From: Rhexocercosporidium sp. MPI-PUGE-AT-0058
Taxonomy: Eukaryota > Ascomycota > Leotiomycetes > Helotiales
Reading direction: 5' to 3'
Assembly: GCA_020746875.1 (NCBI GenBank)
Contig: JAGTJL010000020.1
Coordinates: 620,001-684,000 of the forward strand
Length of the DNA stretch: 64,000 nt
A program made the translations under genes and the position numbers. Positions 31,743 through 42,590 of the stretch are shown here, piece by piece (position 1 is the first letter of the stretch; each line of letters begins with the position of its first letter). The notes beneath the pieces were generated by a model. It was not told where the DNA came from. It saw only the letters and a program-made list of their open reading frames with translations, and did not search any database.

Positions 31743-34700
31743 TTGACTTCCGCTCTCCTTCCGGAACCTCAAACTCCTCTACCTCAACCCCAGTCTCACA
31801 TCACGCCACATCACCAAGGTATGTACGGGTTACCCGAAGCATTGATTGTCAAGGTATGTACTGTATTGATTGAGTCTCTTTCCATCTGCTCTCCTTCTTT
31901 GTACCCCCTCTGGAGCAACCTCCTCACTTCATTCGCGTGTTGTTGACGCGGATGATGCGTGTTGACTCTCCGCTTCTACCACCTCCATTACTGCACATTC
32001 TCCAATTGAGCACCTAGAAGCTCACACCTTCAATTGAAGGCCCCCTACTCCTTTCCGCCTTCCATTCTCTGCTCTCCATATCCATATCATCTTCATTATC
32101 ACCCAAAATCACCATATACACCTTCGTTGTGGCGTCACGGTGCTCTTTGTACCTCTGATAATACTTCAACTCTGACCTGTATACTGATCAACATCTCTCT
32201 ACGGCCTGCAGTCACTAGAAGTCTAAAGCTATCTCTACACGATTTTTGCACACCTTGCTCTCAGGGGTTCAAACAAACAAGCGCGAACACCAGCAAGGGA
32301 TTTATTTCACCGCGTCGCTTTCAACGCGTCAACTCCGAGGAAAACAACGCGCTCACAAGCTCTTACCTTCTCCACATATCAAGCTACCGACCATCTTCTA
32401 CGTGAGAAATTCTTCCTCTCAGTCCTCCTCCCTCCTCATACCTTTATCAAATGGCACAATTCGCTCGCGCGCAACTGTTTCGTGACATTATAAGCCCCAC
32501 CATCTCCAACAATCAGACTTGACTTCTGCTTTATACTTTCTGGGTAGCAAGCATCCTCCTCCTCTGGATGCTCTATCTTGGACTCCTCTCATGTCATAGC
32601 TCCCATGTGATAAGATGTCATGTAAGTCTTCCACTTCTACCTTCATGCTTTGAGACATGATCTAACCTTACATCAGATCAAAGTCCATCCTTTAACAGAT
32701 ATTCTTACATCTCCACACCCATGACCCAGATTTTGCAAGTGTAGCTGTCGGATGAATTGATGATAAGTAAGTCTTGTCACTGTCATGCTCCCTTCAAACT
32801 TGCCTAACATTTGCTCAGACCCATAAATCCTTCATCAGATAATTGAATACCCCTCCACATGCACGACTGAAGTGCCACTCAAATGACATCGCCTGTAATT
32901 ATTACTGCCCCCACTCGCCTAGAATTGCCTTCTAACAGTCACCCAGTCTATCAAATCTTTCGACAAAACCTTCCACCTCTGACCTCCGACCTCTCCACAG
33001 CCTTGACTCCAAACTAAGGAAGTGATGAAGTTTCAGATGACTTGATAAAAAGTAAGCACTACTCACTCCCCTCTGCCCTCCTCTTACCATGAAGCATCTT
33101 CTAACAATTCTCAGAAAGAAATAACTCTCGTCAGATGCTTTATCTCCGCATCTATGACCCAAAGCTCATGCAGTGATTCAATCTCAGATGATTCGGTGAC
33201 CTCCACGTAAGTCCTCCCCAGCCTCGATCCATAAATCCAGCAACTGAAGCAACCTCAGATGAACAATTTTTCTCCCTAATGTTCTCGTTGTTGTCAGTGG
33301 ACATCATTTTCTTCTGCCAGGACATTTCGCGTCTTAGGCAGAAAACTTTAACATGCTTCCCACAACACCACTTCACCGAGATACATCGTCAGCTAGCGGA
33401 ATGCCAAAGACGGCAAAAGCTTTCGCAAACAATAATGAGTTTACGATGTACCTATCTAGAACATCATCCCTCTGTTAAATATTTATACTAACTTTTGCAG
33501 TCTCATCCTGCTTTATGCCATCTATGCACATCTTCTCCTCGCCTAGCGACTGCTCACTGTCAACATCACTCTTGTCAGCACCCACACCACATCGCTCTGG
33601 ACTTCCTGGCATCTTTCGGACTTTGGTTATGGTTAGGTGAGGGGCTGGCCACCCCTTGTCTAGTTGTAGCTGAGGCGAGATTGATTGATGGAATGAAGGA
33701 GCCGGGATTCAGAGAAACCACATCCAAAATATCTCCCAGGTGCCTGACTCGAAGCCAGCTTCGCACTTCATCTCTCAACCTTCAGAATGCTGCTCAATCC
33801 ACTAGAGCAAGCACTGCTTCCGCGTCCTTTCCCACGACTTGCCGTCGACTGCTCATAGAGCTCGGAAAGTCCGGTTGCCTTTCTTCAAACGAGCAAACTG
33901 ACATTCAGAGCACCTTTTGCAAACACATGAAGTCCTCGCCATCATCCAGCATCCACCACATCAAACATCTCAAAAAGTGGTGATGTACGGAGCGCTGCCA
34001 CCTCAATCAAACAACGGCGGCGCAAATCTCCATCCTGGTGTCTCTCAAGGCAGGACTGCTCAACATTGGTATTCTCGGACCTTATCATGCGAAATTGTGC
34101 TTCAATAATGCGCAACATGGATGTGCATCCTCTTGTTGGTGTTGTGAGTTCCATCTGTCCTTTTTGTCGTTTGGTAAGTCCTCATCCCACATCTCTCCCG
34201 GTCTCCCCTTATCTTCAAACAAATAGCAACTGACATCGAGTCTTCGTGCATGGTGGGTTTCCGGATCGCGATGAGTGTGGTTTCGTTCATGCGTGTGCTC
34301 GTGTGGTTGAGGGTGCTGGCGCCAGGTGAGTGAGGTCGGAACACATCCATTTGCTGACGGTCGTGGTTTCCTCACCGAGAGTTAGGGAGTCATCAGAAGC
34401 TCTAGCTTTGATCGAAGATGAACAAAAGGTTTGTCTGATAGTCCGTCAATCGATCTGTCGTTTCAGAAAGGGAATGAGTAACTCCGTGGAGAATCAACTC
34501 GTAGGACCCTACTTGTCGTTTCTTCAGGGAGGTTCGTGGACCGCGGGTACTATACTAGGACCATGGGAAAGAAACCCAGTCCATCACTGAAAGAGAGAAG
34601 GGTAAGTCAATTCCCCTCAAGACACTTCTGAAAGATCGGGGCTAACTGGGTAAGATCTTTCTACGCTCACAGCCGGAGCGCAAGGGGTGGCCCAAATGGC

Positions 34701-35760
34701 CACTTATGTCTCGTCCGCTCAGGAGACAGGAAGTGCCTCAAATGGCTTCCGGGATCTCGTCCGCTTTTGCTCTTCCCATGGGCACCCCTTGTATAAACTT
34801 GTGTGTACCGGATTTCGCCCGATCTGGTGCAGCAGTGACTTTGACAGATAGTTCAGCTTCCAGACGCACTGAAATGGAGTATTCTCTACAAGCTTGCCTT
34901 TATTTTGCGGTGTATTCGATTCGTTTGTACCTAAGGAAGGCCTTACACTGCCGCCTTCCCCGGGGAGAGTTGGTTATGCCGTGATCGAATGGGAGGGTAT
35001 GAAGCTTCTTTATGGGCTGGTGCATCCTTGTGTTCTAGGGGTTCATTCTGCTGCTAAGACTCGGAGCCTTTGAAGTTCCACCTTCTTGGGTGGTGTCGGT
35101 GCTGTAGTTTGTTCCTGGGGAGGTGACACAGAGGTGTACTTGGATCATTGCGACGGCTCTCTTTTGGCGTCTTCGTGCTGTCTACTTCCGCTCATGAGTC
35201 TTTGTCGAAACACTTTGACTCCTCTGAGTGTGTTGGTAATCGATGAAGCCCTTCGGTGTGGAGATTACAATGCCGAGGACGCATCCTTCTCTTCGGAGTT
35301 GGTTGTCGAGGTAGATAGATGTGGCAGAACTTGATGTTGAGGAGTTGTTCGGGCGGGACGCCGTTGCTGAGGCTCCGATACTGATGGGGAAGAAGCTCTT
35401 TCTCGCGGTGAGTACTCCTCTTCCTGACTGTGTTTGGTATTTGTTCCTTCCGAGCGATCCTGGTTGTTCAGCGGGCGGTTGGCGTGTGGTGGTGTTGCTG
35501 GTGTTGATGTTTGGGTTGGTGGTTGTGTTTGGTGTAAACTGTGTTGGGATGGGAACGACCTGTACAAATGGTGAACTTCAAAGACACTCTACCCCCTCAA
35601 TCGTCTTGTGAACTATGTGTTTCTTGATTCAATGCACCTTCATCCCCTTCTCACAGTCCCCAGCCTGCACCAAAGACATCCAAAGGTAGGTCTTCATGAC
35701 CTCACAGAAAGCCCATACTAACCCTCATCCAGTAATCCGATACATAATCATGCACCTTAA
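31743..35760 (+). ncRNA. Candidate spliced non-coding transcript (or unrecognised leader)
   Basis: At least seven well-formed plus-strand introns are visible: 32622-32676, 32767-32818, 33052-33114, 33207-33258, 34174-34226, 34602-34672 and 35686-35732. Nearly all have donors GTAAGT, GTAAGC or GTAGGT; several have branches (CTAAC, GCTAAC, ACTAACC) and nearly all acceptors CAG, and lengths are 47-71. The intervening 'exons' have stops in every frame and no domain motif. The exon ends resemble one another (CAGATGA, then TTGATAA or similar, then GTAAG), suggesting duplicated exon-intron modules about 90-290 bases apart. A TATA box lies upstream. Possible readings are a spliced long non-coding RNA, a very long 5' leader of an undetected gene, or a decayed repeat gene. 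Nothing shows expression directly. Confidence 0.4.
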
Positions 35761-36055
35761 TCGCCGCCAACATTCCAGCGGCGGGACAGCAGCCGTTGAA
35801 GAATCGGAAATTTAAGGACCTCGTGTCAGGATTGGCAGCTCGGCCACTCGTACTGACGGTCTCATCTCCTGGTACATGACAGCCGCGGTTCGTACAATTG
35901 ACCCTATCATCTATATAACATGAACCATAAATCCCCGAGATTGAGAATACCTTGTCGTCTGATTGGTGGCTTTTACCGTGGCATGCGTTCATGTCCTTGG
36001 TAGGGATTGCCATGACGCGCCAATACATACAGCTGCGCCTCAATTTAGGCGGCAT
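35702..36055 (-). CDS. Cys-containing small reading frame, doubtful
   Basis: An ATG-started frame of 117 codons on the strand opposite the candidate transcript. It has seven cysteines (including GSCYIDDRVNCTNRGC and NGCCPAAG), no signal peptide and no known motif. Its 3' end overlaps the last plus-strand intron, so at most one interpretation may be right. Listed because it has a true ATG and balanced composition, but a chance frame is as likely. Confidence 0.15.
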   Translation of the reverse strand: MPPKLRRSCMYWRVMAIPTKDMNACHGKSHQSDDKVFSISGIYGSCYIDDRVNCTNRGCHVPGDETVSTSGRAANPDTRSLNFRFFNGCCPAAGMLAAIKVHDYVSDYWMRVSMGFL

Positions 36056-38985
36056 GCGGCTGCAACCTTCTTATGACCTCATGTGTAGAAGACTTCGTTT
36101 TATTTTGAATTAATAGCTTGTCTTGGCTCTGTAAAGACGCCGAATGGTAACCTTTGATCCTTCTTGTCGAGAAGGCACATCGAAAACGTTTGCCTGCATT
36201 GGAACATTTGAATCAGAGGGACGGCTGGGTTGCAGCTGTGAAAGGCTTGGAAACTGTATACCCCTGGAAGTCGCTATCATTGCATATAGGAGACTTTTTA
36301 ACAGGACAATCACTCAGCGTGTTGTCAGCAGTCCAACTCCAACCCAGGTTCCAATTCGATCTCGACATTTGTAATTCGATGTCAAATTGCAAGACCATCT
36401 ACTAGAATGCTATTGTGTGGTTGTATTGGTAATACGGAAGCGCCACCAACTACGGCCGTACCAGCACAGAGATGGTTTTTCGAACACCGAGACTACTATA
36501 GTCGCCGAATACGGCCGTACCTTGAGCACAAGTATTTCATGAAGCTCCACCACAAAAAATCATTTCAAAATTGAAGAAAGCACAACGCCAAGCCAGCAGA
36601 GTCTTGTCCGCCGAGTTAGAGCTTCGTTTGTGTACTTCTAAAGAGCAGTGCAATAGACGAGGCCTGCAGGCAACACGAAGACGACCAACAAAGCAAGAAA
36701 CCTTCCTCCTCGAAAGTTATCCAACTCCTGTATTCGCACTGAAGTTTCAACTAATTCCAGTTTGGAACGAAAGTATAGATATGGAAGAGTCAAATGTCTG
36801 TTCAGAAACTCAATGGTGTCTTGAGTCTGCGGCACTGCCTTTGGAGTTCAAGTGTAGAAGCTTGCCTTCGAAGACAGACAAATCTACGGAGTAAAGCATA
36901 GAGCCAGAGACTTCTTGTTGAGAGCTGATCTCTTGACCTAAAGTGAAGAAATGAAGCAAGTTCGGTCTCGCAGGAGGGAGGCGGCGAAACGGAAAGCCAC
37001 TGATGAGATCTTCAGAAAAGAAAACTATGCTGGAGCAGAAGCTGGTCATGGAACTTTGCATTCCTAAATATAACGCTGTGAAAATAAAATTTGACGACAC
37101 GGAAGAACAGACATGAAATAGTAAGAGCTGCTTTCGGTCAAGTAAAAATAATATCAAGACGCTTCATAAAGCCAGCATTGATCAGATTGCAAAACAGGAC
37201 ACTAGCCCCTTGAAGCAGTATGGAGATACTTACTGCTCCGTTCCTCTACAACCAGCTTCCATATCCCTCAAGCTGAGTATAAAAGCAGCCCCAATAACTG
37301 GCGAAAGCAGATTGCTGTTTGCTGCTGGCTAAGGAGACTAGGTGTGTCTACGTGGGTAGCTTCAGAAACCCAATGGCGCCTCGTTCAAATATGGTGCAGT
37401 GCGCCTCGCACTTAATGTAGATTTTCCGTGTATGGGTACTTACACCCGTGCTGAAATATTCCATCAACAAGTCGCGTTGAAGTGATGTTTGTGTTCCTAA
37501 GATCGTCTCGTTGCGCATTGGTTGCCCACAAACATCCGTGCCTCTATAGTTTTGATCTTGTGCTCCGCAGCTGAGCGGTCCGAGGCAAAGGCATCATGAG
37601 TTTGAATTTGGGTCGATGGAGGTATGCAGAGAGCACCAGCTTGATCCAAAAGTTGACCTTGAAATACTTTCGGTTTGCCACCGGTTGTCTTGAGGAGCTT
37701 GTTCGTGGATGTCGAGGGACTTGGAATCTGCTTTGGAAGGAGCGATAATCGAAGGCACTGTAATGGATATTGTCAGTATGTACCTAGAAATAGGAAGAAA
37801 GAAGACACTGCTGTAAGCTTCAACAATGACACATAGAGTGGAGCTACTTTGTAGAGGCATTCTTGCAGATTCTCCTCAGAGAATAAGGACATTGACAAAG
37901 TCGAAGTGGCACGAGGGACACCGGGAAGTCATAGACAGTCAAACCTCTACAAGGACGCAGACCTCAAGAACTAGAACTGACTTGATGCGGTACTGTTAAC
38001 ACGGCCATCTTCATGCAGGATGTCTTAATAGCCACGAAACTCATGACAGCAGCTACTCCAGGAAGGTCTTCTGCCTTTGGGCCATGGATTCATGGGACTA
38101 GTCTCTATAGAGAAGCAGCGTAACAGCATCCGTCCTGCCCCCTAAACAACAATCAAATCCCCTGAAACAGCTCACTCAAGTTACACAACTAGGTTATGTC
38201 AGCTAAGAGGCATCGCGGGTATCGCATCGTTACGCTCGCGAATACGAAACTACTCAATGATTACTTAACACCCTATTTAACGAATGAGCTCTCAAGATTT
38301 GAGAATGCTGAAGCGCCCGTGCTGCGGTCCTGGTAGCACCCAGGCCTCGTGTGTGTCAGAACTCTATTAGCTTGGCGGGTGTTGATGTGGATGGAGGAAT
38401 TGCCTATTTGGGTTTCTCTGATTGGCTTGTTTTCTTTTTTTTCTTGCGGGTAAAGACTAGGATGAAAGGAGGCGGCTGGGGTGGGTATGTTCTATCTTTG
38501 GAAGAGTGGAGAGGGATTTGTTATTGAGGCTCCTACTGTAAGTGTGGTTCATGTTGTGAGTGCTCACTTTTGGAGACTGGCACATATTGACGCATCACCA
38601 GAACTTATTTGTGGAGGATCCTAATTCTTCACGCTGTTAGGTAAAATATTTGTTCATCATTCTCCACCCCTTGCCCTCTTTCTGCATGGGTACATGCTGC
38701 GCGTCTGTGTAACCACTGCGGCGATCATTTTTACCCCCATCTCCGCACCCCAGAATTCTCACGTCGCTGTGACCACCCCTTATCCGCTCAGCATCAACAG
38801 GACTCGGCCCCTCGGCGGTACTCGAAAATAGTATGGCGAAGCTGGGTCAGCAGACTCATTCCATCATAATGAACTCCGAGCCTCGCCTCCCCTGACCAGT
38901 CGCCTCTTGTAGAATCGCGGGTTCCAACAGTGGAGGAGAAACTCATTATCAGTTGGCTGGGCCGCGTGCTTGGTTCTCAGGTGAC
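36056..38985. other. Gene-poor interval
   Basis: About 2.9 kb with only short frames (up to about 115 codons), no splice-linked exons and no family motifs. The single notable item is the pair of CGG/CCG palindromes at 36451-36519. It is interspersed with A/T-rich stretches; no terminal repeats or transposase motifs were recognised. Confidence 0.4.
36451..36519. promoter_or_regulatory. Pair of perfect TACGGCCGTA palindromes
   Basis: TACGGCCGTA occurs at 36451-36460 and 36510-36519, both followed by CC. CGG half-sites in inverted orientation are the usual targets of fungal Zn2Cys6 regulators, and a GACTACTATAGTCG near-palindrome lies between them. No gene start is nearby, so a regulatory role is speculative. 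Confidence 0.3.
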
Positions 38986-40515
38986 CTACCGATATCTCGA
39001 GCGATCAAGGTGGTATGACCGTGGCAAGTGGTAATTTACTTCGCCTTCGGGAGAGGTCGGCGATGCCCTCTGATGTCTGATTGCTGACTGTCCAGACTCC
39101 AACCGATGATGGGCGTTCCTGCAGTATTGCCCAAAACGGCATCCGGCCCCATGCAGGCAGCGAGCGGCATGTCGAATAAGAATCCCATACTGTTCTTTCC
39201 AAATCTGTAAAGTGGTGTCCTGGGGCTGGAAGTCTGTAAAAATCCCGATTCTTGATTTCAAAGCAATGCCCTTCATGACCTGCTACCAGCCTCAAATTCT
39301 CAATGTATTTTTGTTCAGCCCGATGGCAGTTCCCAATATTGATTTTGCCCATCTTGTTTGAGGTTCCGTGGAATTGAAAATGGTCTGTCAATGCTAGCAA
39401 GTAAGTAACATGGAATCTGGGGAAATGCATGTCTGCGCCTCGGCAATATATTTTCGGAGAATTCCTGTCGATGACATTTGGAAACGATCTCTAAACGTAA
39501 TCTTACGATCAGACCTTTATTCCGATCCAGACCCACTGGGTACCGATGATCTCGTCCATGGGGCAACACATTTTCTAAAATTCATGTGTAGAGTTCTTTG
39601 CCATCTGCTTCGTGAGTCTGTAGTAGATTTCGGCTTCCAGTATAGGATGGAATTAATGAGTGGCGGCCGGATGGCTATCTCCTTCTCACGTCTCCTTTCT
39701 GGTAAAGAGTTGACGCAAAGAGGACTTTTCTGCTGAATTCGGCAAGTTCTCTTCGTCTCGGCGCCGTCTCCGGAAGTCGATTATCGTCACGGTATATCCA
39801 CAATTGTCAAATCGCCGCAGTGTGCCAAGATGTACTGTACACTCCAGTATGTCCCAGTCATTTTGTATACAAGCACGATCCACTGTTGCCCAAGCTGCAG
39901 GCGTGGAAGATGATAGAGCTGTCGGGATATATCCCTCCTTGGGCTATACCTGTGGAGTTTGATCGGCAAGTGAAAATTCGTTTATTTGGAATTGGCCGAG
40001 TTCCAGTTGACGACTCCACAGAAAAACCTCTTACGGCGTTACTATGAACATTGTGTCGTCTCTCGGCAATCTTTCAAGAAATTAGAGCACAAGATACGCT
40101 TCCTGGGGAACCCAGAATAGAAGAAGAAGCTACGGATGTTGAATACGGCAATATTTGGCATCCAAACCCAAGGAATAACATGCAGCCATCAAGTATGTTA
40201 ACTAAAAACAGGCATCCTCGGCATTTGGTTACGCTGCATCATGTTCTGTGCATGGAAGAAGGATTTCGATGTACTCGGATGCGGACAGGGCTTAGAAGGC
40301 GCTTCGTGGTGCTCCTCTATTACCAACAGATCTTGGCGGTCATACGAAGAAGCAATTCCCGTGATAGTGCCACCAAAATCCTCCGTTCTTGGCCTTCTCG
40401 GCGTCAATGTATCAAAATAGAGGTGTACGTAAAGACCTATACTACCGACTTAGGGGTCCTAGAGACATTCGATTCCCAAAAAAGAATCGTGCGGAAAGAT
40501 TTGGCCCCTGAGTAG
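38986..40515. other. Possible gene relics
   Basis: Overlapping frames look partly protein-like but do not assemble. On the minus strand (39280-38986) is DTTLQIWKEQYGILIRHAAR followed by a Cys-x5-Cys-x5-Cys-x3-His arrangement (CLHGAGCRFGQYCRNAH) reminiscent of a CCCH zinc finger; another frame upstream reads NLRLVAGHEGHCFEIKNRDF. Further minus-strand text at 39880-39690 reads HLGTLRRFDNCGYTVTIIDF. On the plus strand 39820-40047 reads SGYIPPWAIPVEFDRQVKI. The mixture suggests a degraded gene; no complete model can be offered. Confidence 0.25.
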
Positions 40516-41479
40516 GAACGGACCGGCGTACCGGATTTGTCGAGAGCAAGTTGACCCCCTCGTACAAGCGAATGCACGGGGATTATTCATCTTGAGATGT
40601 CTGGTCGGTGCATGGGCTGGATATTGGCGAGCATGACGACGTCTATCAAAGTCAGTTCATAACTCTACGAACCCCAGAGGGGCAAATGAGGCGTGATTGA
40701 GCGAGGCACTTACCAGATGGAGCAAGCAGGTCTTCGAAGCAGGATTTGTCACAAATCTCTTTGCGCCGCTTACACTGCAGACCGGACTTGGGATGATTCG
40801 GGCATGACTTGAACTTTATTAATATGTTCCATGCAATATGCTCTTCTGCGTACAGGAGGATCTTTTAGTCTCCTGGATTGATCGTTTGGTTAGAAATATG
40901 TGCAGGTTGGTAAGATTTTAGCTAAAAGGTCGTCCACTACAGTCAGCTGCAGCGAAGAGCGACAAGCAGCGGCAACGGCCGCAGACACAACCATCTTCAT
41001 CTCGTTGGCTGCATACTGGGTCGCGGACTCGTGTGAGCGACTCATAGCTCGCGAATGAATGGTTGGTCGCCCAGCCCAGCAGTCGCTGTGTAGCAGCTCG
41101 TCCACATCGGCTTGGGGCGTTTGTTTTCCTGTCACGGCCACAAAACCTGGATCTCTTAACGAATGTGCATCCGCCGCCACTGAGTGAAAAAGGGGAGGGA
41201 GTCGGGGTCTTGGACAATGCTTCTAACTCGCCACTTGCGTAGATAGCGTCCTGCCTATGGATGCGCGACATAATAATTTCTTGTGGAGGCCATGCAAGCT
41301 GAAGTGGTCTTGGAAGTCATAAGGAGAAGGTTTCGCAACTATAAAGAGTTCTGCATTGCTAAAACCTTGTTTATTCCCCTCCGCGCTTGCAGCCTTTGAG
41401 TTGAGATTTTGAGTTTGCAACCCATCACTTACTTGAGACTTCTCTGCCTCGCTATTGGAGATAATTTCACAAAACGACG
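40516..41479. other. Intergenic region before the CMD-like gene
   Basis: Nearly 1 kb with no recognisable gene. The sequence just before 41480 (ATTTCACAAAACGACG) is a plausible leader. Confidence 0.4.
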
Positions 41480-42068
41480 ATGTCTCCAGTTCGAATACCT
41501 TACCGCCCCGCCAGTGTCCTACCAGTTGGCATCCCACCGCTCAACTTATTTCGCATGTGGGCGCACTCGCCGTCGACGTTACCCCACGCAATTTCCTTAG
41601 GAACGGCTTGTTTTCGAGACACATCTCTTTCACCATATCAACGAGAACTAGTTTGCTTGCTGAACGCCCAACGTTTATGCTGCGAGTATCAATGTAAACA
41701 ACACATTCAAATTGCGAGGACGACTGGAGTCTCGGATAGTCAAATTGAAGCGCTTAGTGCTGGGAACATCACGTCGGATGTGTGGTCGAACCAGGAGAAG
41801 GCCTTGCTCGCGTTTGTGGACGAGGTCATTGCCGGCCCAGAGGTTAGCGATTTAGTATTCGACAATGCGCGGAGGTGCTTTAGTGACCAGACGCTGGTAG
41901 AGGTCGTAACTATGCAGGTAAGCAGTATATCTACAGGATAATATGATGAACTCACTAGGGATTCAGGGGTTTTACTACAGTCTAGCGCGAATCGCGACGG
42001 TGTTTCGGGTGGATCTTGAGCATTCCAGCAAAGCTGATGCCCAAAAGACCCAAGAAGCTAAGAGTTGA
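41480..42068 (+). CDS. Carboxymuconolactone decarboxylase-like (AhpD fold) protein
   Basis: Two exons (41480-41917, 41967-42068) encode 179 residues; the 49-base intron has donor GTAAGC and acceptor CAG. The segment RELVCLLNAQRLCCEYQCKQ to HIQIARTTGVSDSQIEALSA, then EKALLAFVDEV and FSDQTLVEVVTMQGFYYSLARI (joined across the intron), is the typical CMD-like all-helical domain. The family pattern with a Cys-x2-Cys is not strictly present: CCEYQCKQH has Cys residues but not in the AhpD CxxC spacing, so peroxidase activity should not be assumed. Fungal single-domain members of 180-200 residues are common and mostly uncharacterised. It is convergent with the ATG22-type gene. Confidence 0.85.
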
Positions 42069-42590
42069 CAGGCCAGCTAGGGGGAGGTGGAAATGTGCAG
42101 AGCATGGGTTCTGGAATTCGGCCTGCTTAGAAGACTCGATTGCCGGCGTACTGGTTGATGGGTCGTGGGAACTGGGGTCGGGATGACAGGCCGCTGATTT
42201 ATGCTTGCTCCTCAATTTGGGCGAACGGTGTCTATCGGTGTTGGTAATATGTGGCCGATTGAGGCACGGTGCTTAGACACGAAAGTGTCGTGTTTTTGTC
42301 CACGAAACTCTAATAAAAGACAATAGAAATTGAAGGAGATAAAGCTGCTATTTTAGAAGCCTCTCCAAAGACAGAACAGAATTCAATTCGTTATATGTCG
42401 TGAAAATAGTCTGTTAGTACTTTGGTTTTGGTGTTCCTCACGTGCCTCAATCGGCTATATAATACCGACACCAATAGGATGCCTGGGGACAAGAGAATAC
42501 AAGGCTGGGCTCAACAGGGAGTCCTAAAGTCCTTTCCACAAGAAACCTGTGCAGGTCATTGAAAAGTGCTCTTGTATGGTTACGATAAGA
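42069..42590. other. Convergent 3' region
   Basis: 522 bases between convergent stop codons; A/T-rich in part, no gene seen. Confidence 0.45.

Noticed and set aside
33495..33983. 162-codon frame as a protein gene
   Set aside because: It has no ATG start, no domain, and low-complexity composition; it lies within the candidate non-coding transcript.
31743..35760. Gene-poor block as a CRISPR array or other bacterial repeat system
   Set aside because: The repeated motifs are splice signals with variable spacing and diverged sequence, in a eukaryotic genome.
35702..36055. Possible secreted cysteine-rich effector on the minus strand
   Set aside because: It has cysteines and a real ATG but no signal peptide and overlaps a good plus-strand intron; kept only as a doubtful frame.
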